Shown here in pieces: positions 1-4,892 of a stretch of DNA of 5,504 bases (position 1 is the first letter of the stretch; every line of letters begins with the position of its first letter). Under the pieces are notes generated by a model. The model worked only from the letters and a program-made list of their open reading frames with translations, ran no database searches and was not told where the DNA came from. The DNA is from an archaeon (GTDB lineage Archaea > Micrarchaeota > Micrarchaeia > Anstonellales > Bilamarchaeaceae), in NCBI GenBank assembly GCA_020052325.1, contig JAGVPF010000124.1, forward strand, positions 1 to 5,504, given 5' to 3'. A program made the translations under genes and the position numbers.

Positions 1-81
1 CAAACCGGCAAGCTCCAGGCTTGATATCCCGGGGTGGGCAACAGTAAGGAGAATCAGGAAGACCAGGAGCGCCCTGCGCAT
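1..81 (-). CDS. Partial gene: N-terminus of an exported or membrane-anchored protein
   Basis: Reading leftward from an ATG at 81, 27 codons stay open to the window edge. The peptide begins MRRALLVFLILLTVAHPG: two arginines followed by an uninterrupted hydrophobic stretch of about 12 residues, then small and polar residues. This is the usual build of a signal peptide or N-terminal membrane anchor, so the product is probably secreted or membrane-bound. The start is supported by an archaeal-type GTGAT ribosome binding site five bases upstream and by the position six bases after the stop of the preceding minus-strand gene, which suggests co-transcription and translational coupling. Everything that would tell its function lies outside the window, so no function can be given. 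Confidence 0.6.
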   Translation of the reverse strand, partial: MRRALLVFLILLTVAHPGISSLELAGL

Positions 82-86
82 CTCTA

Positions 87-91
87 ATCAC
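87..91 (-). promoter_or_regulatory. Ribosome binding site of the left-edge partial gene
   Basis: On the minus strand the sequence reads GTGAT, then five bases, then ATG. GTGAT pairs with the 16S rRNA 3' tail used in archaea (AUCACCUCC). The site overlaps the TGA stop of the upstream gene at 88-90, an arrangement typical of coupled genes in one operon. Confidence 0.5.
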
Positions 92-957
92 TTTTTCCTT
101 CTTTTCCGGAGCCGAATCGAGGCCTTTGCTGTCCTCGCGATCCTTGTTTTGCTCCCGGGTTTTCGAGCCTTCGCCCGGGCTTTGGGCTTTGAGGCGCGAA
201 CAGGCCGCTTCTTTGCGGCTTTGGCTGATTTTGATGCGCGAATGGTTTTTTTTGGCGCCTTCCGGACGGCCGGGACTGCCGGGGACAAGTGGACCTGCCC
301 ATCCCTTCCGTGCGAGCGGACCGAATGGATGAGGCTCCGCACGATGTGTTCCCCGTTCTGGGCGCCCAACGAGCGGCTGTCCGGGCTCTTGTGGGGGTCA
401 AAATCGAAATGCCGGGATTTGTCCCCCTGCCCGCTTGCGGAAGGGGGCTGGAAATGGGATTGTGGCGAAAGCATGGCCGTCTCAATGCGCTCGCGGGCGC
501 GTATGGGCAAATCGCGCATATAAGCATGGTCATGGTTCGGAGAGACCGGCTCAATCACTCCCAGGCGCGGAGCAACCCCTTCCCGTGAAACAGGCCTGAA
601 ATTCAGTGACAGTGTCGAGCGGTCTGACGGATGCGGGAACATCGGTTTCGGTGAAAGCGACTTTGGCGGTGCGCGGATATCGGGCATAGCAGACCTGCGC
701 ATGGCAAGCCGGACAAGCTCCCCCCGCTCACTTGGGGAAAACGCCGCCGATGCGTTTCGCATCAGCTCCGGCATGACGTATGCGGCCTCGGGGGTCCCGC
801 CATATGTGCCGAGGAATTCCATCATTGCGCATTTGGTGGCCACGGGACCGCGCTTTCCGGCCCACTGCTTCAATTCGGCCCATGCCTGCCTCGCTCCCTT
901 GCCGCTTGAGGCTATGGCTCGTGCCTCGGTTCTCAAGTCTTCAGGAATGAATCGCAT
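88..957 (-). CDS. Hypothetical protein with strongly basic, histone-H1-like C-terminal tail
   Basis: I do not recognise this 289-residue protein. Three parts are visible. Residues 1-95 are rich in Ala, Glu, Arg and Leu and look helical and folded. Residues 96-228 are rich in Pro, Ser, His and Arg and look like a disordered linker. Residues 229-289 form a tail with no acidic residues, in which 28 of the last 58 positions are Lys or Arg, spaced by Ala, Ser and Pro and ending RLRKRRKK. Two copies of a KK-x-x-RASK-like unit occur 14 residues apart (about 236-243 and 250-257). Such tails bind nucleic acid or other polyanions in histone-H1-like and some ribosome-associated proteins, so nucleic-acid binding is a reasonable inference only. 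No signal peptide or membrane segment is seen. A GGAG at 971-968 lies ten bases before the ATG. It appears to head an operon with the exported-protein gene downstream. The long frame, ordinary codon use and close spacing argue that it is real. Confidence 0.65.
   Translation of the reverse strand: MRFIPEDLRTEARAIASSGKGARQAWAELKQWAGKRGPVATKCAMMEFLGTYGGTPEAAYVMPELMRNASAAFSPSERGELVRLAMRRSAMPDIRAPPKSLSPKPMFPHPSDRSTLSLNFRPVSREGVAPRLGVIEPVSPNHDHAYMRDLPIRARERIETAMLSPQSHFQPPSASGQGDKSRHFDFDPHKSPDSRSLGAQNGEHIVRSLIHSVRSHGRDGQVHLSPAVPAVRKAPKKTIRASKSAKAAKKRPVRASKPKARAKARKPGSKTRIARTAKASIRLRKRRKK
423..447. repeat. GC-rich imperfect palindrome resembling a REP-type element
   Basis: CCCCCT at 423-428 can pair with AGGGGG at 442-447, and inside them CCGC at 431-434 faces GCGG at 437-440 around a TT centre, with small bulges between. 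The core resembles the CCCGCTTGCGG centre of REP-like palindromes common in bacterial genomes. It lies within the disordered linker of the 88-957 gene (about residues 171-179) and keeps the frame open. Only one copy is present here, so membership of a repeat family is inferred from its look. Confidence 0.4.
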
Positions 958-978
958 GGAATGCTTTCTCCGCTAAGC

Positions 979-990
979 TTAATTTATGTA
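979..990 (+). promoter_or_regulatory. Probable TATA box of the rtcB operon
   Basis: TTAATTTATGTA is an A/T-rich archaeal TATA-like element in an otherwise GC-rich region. With the usual 25-base spacing, transcription would begin near 1010, giving a leader of about 25 bases that includes the strong ribosome binding site before rtcB. The position is inferred from sequence only. Confidence 0.45.
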
Positions 991-1002
991 TCTGTCCAAG
1001 TG

Positions 1003-1012
1003 ACTATACTTG
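1003..1012 (-). promoter_or_regulatory. Possible TATA box of the basic-tail protein gene
   Basis: Read on the minus strand this is CAAGTATAGT. It would place a start near 980 and a leader of about 23 bases containing the GGAG at 971-968 before the ATG at 957. The match is weak. The A/T run at 990-981 could instead drive a nearly leaderless transcript in this direction. Confidence 0.25.
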
Positions 1013-1023
1013 TTTTACCAGAT

Positions 1024-1030
1024 GGAGGTG
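1024..1030 (+). promoter_or_regulatory. Strong ribosome binding site that fixes the rtcB start
   Basis: GGAGGTG is a seven-base match to the complement of the archaeal 16S rRNA 3' end and sits five bases before the ATG at 1036. It rules against the in-frame ATG at 961, which would add 25 hydrophobic residues absent from the family. Confidence 0.75.
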
Positions 1031-1035
1031 TGACA

Positions 1036-2508
1036 ATGGATTTCAACAGGGAACTCAAAAAGCCCAGTTTCAGGAAGATTGACGATTACATTTGGGAGAT
1101 AGGGACCGACTACAAGCAGGGCATGCTCGTTCCAGCCCGCATGTTCGCAAGCGAGGGGCTGCTCAACCAGATGGACAACACGGTCTTCGACCAGATAACC
1201 AATGTGGCGACCCTCCCGGGCATCGTGAAATATGCGTACTGCATGCCGGACGGGCACAGCGGCTACGGGTTCCCGATAGGCGGCGTGGCGGCGATGGACA
1301 TCAACGACAACGGGGTCATATCGCCAGGGGGCATCGGGTTCGACATCAACTGCGGCATGAGGCTCATCCGCACGGATTTGACAATCAAGGACGTCTCGCC
1401 GCACCTGAAAGAGCTCGTGGACAAGCTGTTCGGGAAGGTCCCGGCAGGCGTCGGCAGCAAGGGTTTCGTCAAGCTGGATGCAGGGACGTTCAGGAAGGTA
1501 ATAGAGGACGGCGCGCCATGGTGCGTCGAGAACGGATACGGCTGGAAGGATGACCTCGATGCTACTGAGCTCGGAGGCAGGGACGACGGCGCGGACGAGA
1601 AGACGGTGAGCGACAAGGCGGTCGAAAGGGGGAAGGGCCAGATAGGAACCCTCGGCAGCGGCAACCATTACCTGGAAATCCAGCATGTCCGCGAGGAGAA
1701 CATATTCGACAAGGCGCTCGCAAAGAAATGGGGGCTGTTCCCGGACCAGATAGTCATCATGTTCCATTGCGGCTCGCGCGGGTTCGGCCACCAGGTGGCG
1801 ACGGACTACCTCAACCAGTTCCTCTCCATCATGGAGAGCAAGTACAAGATAAAAATACTCGACCGGGAGCTTGCGTGCGCCCCGTTCAACTCGCCGGAGG
1901 GGCAGGCGTATTTCAAGGCAATGAAATGCGCGATGAACATGAGCTTCGCCAACCGGCAGACAATCGTCCACCGCGTGCGCGAGGTGTTCAGCGAAGTGTT
2001 CAAGACGGATGCCGAAAAGCTCGGGATGAGGCAGGTTTACGACGTCTCGCATAACCGGGCTTCGGTAGAGAAGCATAATGTCGATGGGACCATGAAGGAG
2101 CTGGTCGTCCACCGCAAGGGCGCGACCGCTGCATACGGTCCGGGGAGGGAGGAGCTCTCGCCCAGGTTCCGCGATGACGGCCAGCCGGTAATCATCGGGG
2201 GCAGCATGGAAACCGGAAGCTACCTTCTTTCAGGGGTCTCGACCGGCGCGAGCACGTGGTTCACCACGGCGCACGGTTCGGGAAGGACAATGTCAAGGAC
2301 GAGGGCCAAGCAGCTCTTCCGCGGCGACCAGCTGCAAAAAGACATGGAGAGCCGCGGCATATATGTCAAGACGACCTCGTATGCGGGACTGGCCGAGGAG
2401 GCGGGCGCTGCGTACAAGAACATCGATGACGTGATCGAGGCCACGCACCAGGCAGGCATATCCAACAAGGTGGCGAAGCTCGTGCCTATCGGGAATGTAA
2501 AGGGCTGA
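1036..2508 (+). CDS. rtcB: RtcB, tRNA-splicing ligase (3'-phosphate/5'-hydroxyl RNA ligase)
   Basis: RtcB joins RNA ends bearing 2',3'-cyclic or 3'-phosphate to 5'-hydroxyl ends, using GTP and divalent metal (Mn2+ in studied enzymes), to seal tRNA exons after intron removal and in RNA repair. The 490-residue product matches the intein-free archaeal length. Visible motifs are MPDGHSGYGFPIGG (70-83), GFDINCG with metal ligands Asp103 and Cys106, GSGNH with Asn210 and His211, FHCGSRGFGHQ with His244, YDVSHN with His339, and AHGSGRTMSR with His413, the counterpart of the guanylylated histidine of Pyrococcus horikoshii RtcB (His404). Spacings between these residues match that enzyme within two residues. 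The start at 1036 follows an excellent ribosome binding site. The residue before His413 is Ala where Cys is common, a mild variation. It is first in a likely three-gene operon with a G3E GTPase and archease. It should act in the cytoplasm and be fully active. Confidence 0.97.
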   Translation: MDFNRELKKPSFRKIDDYIWEIGTDYKQGMLVPARMFASEGLLNQMDNTVFDQITNVATLPGIVKYAYCMPDGHSGYGFPIGGVAAMDINDNGVISPGGIGFDINCGMRLIRTDLTIKDVSPHLKELVDKLFGKVPAGVGSKGFVKLDAGTFRKVIEDGAPWCVENGYGWKDDLDATELGGRDDGADEKTVSDKAVERGKGQIGTLGSGNHYLEIQHVREENIFDKALAKKWGLFPDQIVIMFHCGSRGFGHQVATDYLNQFLSIMESKYKIKILDRELACAPFNSPEGQAYFKAMKCAMNMSFANRQTIVHRVREVFSEVFKTDAEKLGMRQVYDVSHNRASVEKHNVDGTMKELVVHRKGATAAYGPGREELSPRFRDDGQPVIIGGSMETGSYLLSGVSTGASTWFTTAHGSGRTMSRTRAKQLFRGDQLQKDMESRGIYVKTTSYAGLAEEAGAAYKNIDDVIEATHQAGISNKVAKLVPIGNVKG

Positions 2509-2513
2509 TTCGG

Positions 2514-3401
2514 TTGGGCGTACCGGTCACGATTATCACAGGATACCTTGGAGCCGGGAAAACGACACTGCTCAGGCGGATTGTTGCTGAGTCCGGCGAA
2601 TCCGGGATGCGCATTGCCATCGTCATGAACGAATTTGGCGACATAGCGATAGACAGCAGGGTCGTCAAGGGAAAAAACATCACCATGGCTGAGCTTGCAG
2701 GCGGTTGCGTATGCTGCTCGCTTTCGGGCGAATTCGGCCTCGCCGTCTCGGAACTGCTTGAAACAGTGAAGCCGGAATGGATAGTGGTCGAGACGACCGG
2801 CGCCGCCGAGCCCGCCGCACTCGCATATGATATCAAAGAGAACATCCCCGACATCATGCTGGACTCGGTTGTGACGGTCGTGGATGCTGATGCGATGGTG
2901 AGATTCCCGAGCCTCGGGCACACGGGCAGGGAACAGATTGAGCTTGCCGACATCATAATCATCAACAAGGCGGACCTTGTCCCGGGGGAGGCGCTCGGGC
3001 AGGTGAGGCAGGCGGTCAGGAAACTGAATGGCCGCGCATCGGTTTTGGAGGCCGAACGATGCGGGGTGGATACGGATGCGCTTTTCGGAATCGCGCGCGA
3101 TAAACCCGCCCCTGCGCACAAGACGCACAAGGTCGCTTTCAGCTATTTCGACTTCGTTTCAGATAAAGGACTGGACCACGCTTCGCTCATCCGCATTCTT
3201 GAAACGCTTCCGGCCGGGATTTACCGGGCGAAGGGGTTCGCAAGGACGAACCAAGGCGGCTTCCTCGTGAATTACGTGGCGGGGAGGCTTGGGCTTGAGG
3301 AGCATCCCTGCGAAAAGACAGAGCTGGTTTTCATAGGGGAAAGAGCAGGGGAGAACAAAGAAAGCATTATCAGATTGCTTGAGTCGGCTTCCGCGCCATG
3401 A
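2514..3401 (+). CDS. COG0523/CobW-family G3E GTPase, putative metallochaperone
   Basis: This 295-residue protein belongs to the CobW/P47K branch of G3E P-loop GTPases, which use GTP to insert or deliver metal ions (Zn, Co and others) to client proteins. Seen in order: Walker A GYLGAGKT (10-17), MNEFGDIAID (38-47), the family metal-binding motif CVCC (Cys65, Cys67, Cys68), ETTGAAEP (93-100; the last acidic residue is Glu where Asp is usual), the guanine-specificity motif NKAD (151-154), and a CobW C-terminal domain with RAKGFAR (238-244). The His-rich stretch found in many zinc-responsive members is absent; only His202 and His205 lie in the linker. The start is a TTG five bases after the rtcB stop. 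No ATG or GTG lies in frame before the Walker A motif, so TTG is the only sensible choice. The context between rtcB and archease suggests RtcB as a client, but this is inference; the metal and client cannot be read from sequence. Confidence 0.92.
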   Translation: MGVPVTIITGYLGAGKTTLLRRIVAESGESGMRIAIVMNEFGDIAIDSRVVKGKNITMAELAGGCVCCSLSGEFGLAVSELLETVKPEWIVVETTGAAEPAALAYDIKENIPDIMLDSVVTVVDADAMVRFPSLGHTGREQIELADIIIINKADLVPGEALGQVRQAVRKLNGRASVLEAERCGVDTDALFGIARDKPAPAHKTHKVAFSYFDFVSDKGLDHASLIRILETLPAGIYRAKGFARTNQGGFLVNYVAGRLGLEEHPCEKTELVFIGERAGENKESIIRLLESASAP

Positions 3402-3419
3402 TTCGGACGGCAGTATAAG

Positions 3420-3429
3420 GATATAATGA
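3420..3429 (+). promoter_or_regulatory. Possible internal promoter (TATA-like) before archease
   Basis: GATATAATGA lies in the 67-base gap between the GTPase stop and the archease ATG at 3469. A start about 25 bases downstream would fall near 3447-3450, giving a short leader with the GTGAT site. It may let archease be expressed apart from rtcB. No expression evidence is available. Confidence 0.35.
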
Positions 3430-3460
3430 TGGGCGGTTAACAAACTAATGCTGAAGCGAA

Positions 3461-3465
3461 GTGAT
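3461..3465 (+). promoter_or_regulatory. Ribosome binding site that decides the archease start
   Basis: GTGAT lies three bases before the ATG at 3469. Aligned to the 16S tail, this is the same register as the GGAGGTG of rtcB. It favours the ATG at 3469 over the in-frame ATG at 3448, and the shorter protein begins MPYRFLE, the position where archeases usually begin. Confidence 0.5.
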
Positions 3466-3468
3466 ACG

Positions 3469-3900
3469 ATGCCTTACCGATTCCTTGAGGGCCTGACGAT
3501 GGCGGACATCGCTTTCGAGGCAACGGGCGCTACGCTCGAAGAGATGTTCATCAGCGCGGCCGATGCGGTCACCAACACCCAGTGTGAGGACCTCAAAGGG
3601 ATAAATGCGAAGGTACGCAAGGAATTCACGCTGAAGGCCGGCGATGCCGAGAGGCTGCTGCACGATTTCCTCCAGGAACTGATTTTCCTCAAAGATGCCG
3701 AACTGCTTCTTTTCCGGGAATATGATTTGAAGATTTCAAAGGCCGGGGAGGGCCTGGTTTTGGTTGCGGGCGTGAAGGGCGATTATATCAACCAAAAAAC
3801 GCACCACCTCCTTGTGGATGTGAAGGCGGTAAGCTGGCACAAGTTCAAGGTGGAGAAAACGGCTGACGGATGGAAGGCGGTCGTCATCATCGACGTGTGA
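3469..3900 (+). CDS. Archease, RtcB activator
   Basis: Archease speeds guanylylation of RtcB, allows multiple turnover and broadens nucleotide use; it is a small metal-binding cytoplasmic protein. The 143-residue product has the family length. Visible landmarks are the N-terminal PYRFLE, then ADIAFEATGATLEEMF (12-27) with Asp13 at the position of the conserved N-terminal aspartate, the helix DFLQELIFLKD (about 65-75), the HHLLVDVKAVSWHKFKV strand region (about 113-129), and the C-terminal VVIIDV with Asp142. The two end aspartates are thought to form the family's metal site. Where most archeases have EHTADI this one has EGLTMADI, losing the His and gaining two residues. The ATG at 3448 would add seven residues and could serve a leaderless transcript. 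It is third in the plus-strand cluster, after rtcB and the G3E GTPase, which strongly supports the call. Confidence 0.92.
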   Translation: MPYRFLEGLTMADIAFEATGATLEEMFISAADAVTNTQCEDLKGINAKVRKEFTLKAGDAERLLHDFLQELIFLKDAELLLFREYDLKISKAGEGLVLVAGVKGDYINQKTHHLLVDVKAVSWHKFKVEKTADGWKAVVIIDV

Positions 3901-3944
3901 TGGCATAAGCGGCATGGACGTGGGACCGGCGAAGGTGCGAATGG
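3901..3944. other. Convergent gap between archease and carbamate kinase
   Basis: Two gene ends face each other across 44 bases. I see no run of T on either strand of the kind that ends archaeal transcripts and no clear stem-loop. Transcripts may therefore end inside the opposite gene's 3' part, for instance at the T-rich stretch near 3966-3978, and overlap. Confidence 0.4.
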
Positions 3945-4841
3945 CTATGGAACGAAAATCGTGCCTTTCTTCCCTTCAAGGGCATCGCGGATATCCGATA
4001 TGGAGCATATGATTGCCTTCCGGCCGCCCTTTTCCAGGAACCTCAATGCCGCCTCGACCTTCGGTTTCATGCTGCCTTCTGCAAAATGGTTCTGCACCAG
4101 GTGCTTCCTTGCATCCTGCGCCGGTGTCTGGCCAAGTGCCCGCTCTGCCTTTTTCCCGAAATCCAGGTAAGCCGCGTCGATTGAAGTGACGAAGATGAGC
4201 AGGTCTGCCTGGATGTGCGATGCGAGGAGCGAGGTCGCGGAGTCCTTGTCGATGACCGCTTCAAGCCCTTCCCCGCTCTTCTTTATTGGTATGCCCCCGC
4301 CCCCGACGGCTATCACGACGAACCCTTTTTCGAGGAGGGCGCTAATGGCGTCATGCTCGCGGATTTTGAGGGGCTCGGGGGACGCGACGAAAAGGCGGTA
4401 TCCACGCCCGGCATCCATGGAATAGCGGGTACCGGGCTGGGCGTTTTGGGTTTTGGGCGGGGTGCCGTAAAAAGGACCGATGGGTTTTGAGGGATTCTTG
4501 AATGCCTGGTCTTCCGGGTCGACGACGACGCGCGTTATGAGAGTTGCCGAATGAAGGCCGGTCATAGAGACCGCGCTTGAGAGGAAATAGCCTATCTGGC
4601 CCTGCGTCATGGCATCCAGCACATCAAGGGGCATTGGCGCGACTTCTTCAGTCGCCTGCTGCTGGATGAGCAGGTTGCCGACCTGCGGCCCATTGCCATG
4701 CGTGAGGACCACCTGGTTCCCCCGCAGAATGGGCTCAAGGCTCGATATTGCAGATTTCGCGGCATTCAGCTGCTCGGCTGCGGTCCCTTTGCCCCCCTTC
4801 TTCAGCAACGCATTGCCACCGAGCGCTATGACGATTCTCAT
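3945..4841 (-). CDS. arcC: Carbamate kinase
   Basis: Carbamate kinase interconverts carbamoyl phosphate plus ADP with carbamate (ammonia plus CO2) and ATP. It yields ATP in arginine, agmatine or purine breakdown, or makes carbamoyl phosphate in some archaea. The 298-residue product is slightly shorter than the usual 310. Amino-acid-kinase-fold motifs are clear: ALGGNAL (6-12), THGNGPQVGN (47-56), PLDVLDAMTQGQIGY (71-85), VGGGGIP (179-185), EAVIDKD (194-200), TSIDAAY (219-225) and GSMKPKVEAA (256-265). The stretch GRGYRLFVASPEP (145-157) departs from the common GWRRVVPSPKP form. No ribosome binding site precedes the ATG, which fits leaderless transcription from the A/T element centred at 4867. 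No ornithine carbamoyltransferase or arginine deiminase gene lies in the window, so the direction of the pathway cannot be told. The divergent neighbour is a COG2403 protein. Confidence 0.95.
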   Translation of the reverse strand: MRIVIALGGNALLKKGGKGTAAEQLNAAKSAISSLEPILRGNQVVLTHGNGPQVGNLLIQQQATEEVAPMPLDVLDAMTQGQIGYFLSSAVSMTGLHSATLITRVVVDPEDQAFKNPSKPIGPFYGTPPKTQNAQPGTRYSMDAGRGYRLFVASPEPLKIREHDAISALLEKGFVVIAVGGGGIPIKKSGEGLEAVIDKDSATSLLASHIQADLLIFVTSIDAAYLDFGKKAERALGQTPAQDARKHLVQNHFAEGSMKPKVEAALRFLEKGGRKAIICSISDIRDALEGKKGTIFVP

Positions 4842-4860
4842 GAGCCGCTTTTACAGGATA

Positions 4861-4873
4861 GAATAAAAAATTC
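4861..4873. promoter_or_regulatory. Shared symmetric A/T promoter element between arcC and the COG2403 gene
   Basis: GAATAAAAAATTC has inverted GAAT/ATTC arms around five A residues. Its centre, 4867, is exactly 26 bases from the first base of each divergent start codon (4841 and 4893). TATA boxes lie about 25 bases before archaeal transcription starts, so this one element could drive leaderless mRNAs in both directions. Neither gene has a ribosome binding site, which agrees. Confidence 0.5.
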
Positions 4874-4892
4874 ATATGATGTATCAGTATTC

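Noticed and set aside
84..976. Alternative frames on both strands across the left gene, including plus-strand frames at 149-523 and 701-976
   Set aside because: The minus-strand frame 88-957 spans the whole region and couples to the next gene. The others are short and overlapping, with unlikely compositions rich in Pro, Arg and Ser.
961..1035. Upstream ATG at 961 as the rtcB start
   Set aside because: It would add 25 hydrophobic residues not found in the family and would place the promoter-like A/T box and the strong ribosome binding site inside the gene.
1015..2112. Long minus-strand open frame of 365 codons opposite rtcB
   Set aside because: It lies wholly antisense to a certain gene. Its composition is what GC-biased third positions of rtcB produce on the other strand, and I recognise no motif in it.
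1036..2508. Intein in rtcB, as known in some archaea
   Set aside because: The motif spacings match the intein-free enzyme throughout and there is no insertion.
2220..3130. Two long minus-strand open frames (302 and 214 codons) opposite rtcB and the GTPase
   Set aside because: Both are antisense to genes with clear family motifs, and neither shows a domain, a ribosome binding site or a sensible place in an operon.
3448..3468. ATG at 3448 as the archease start
   Set aside because: The ATG at 3469 has a GTGAT site and gives the family's normal N-terminus. The earlier ATG remains possible for a leaderless transcript but is less likely.
3901..3944. Intrinsic terminator between the convergent genes
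   Set aside because: There is no T-run and no convincing stem-loop in the gap on either strand.
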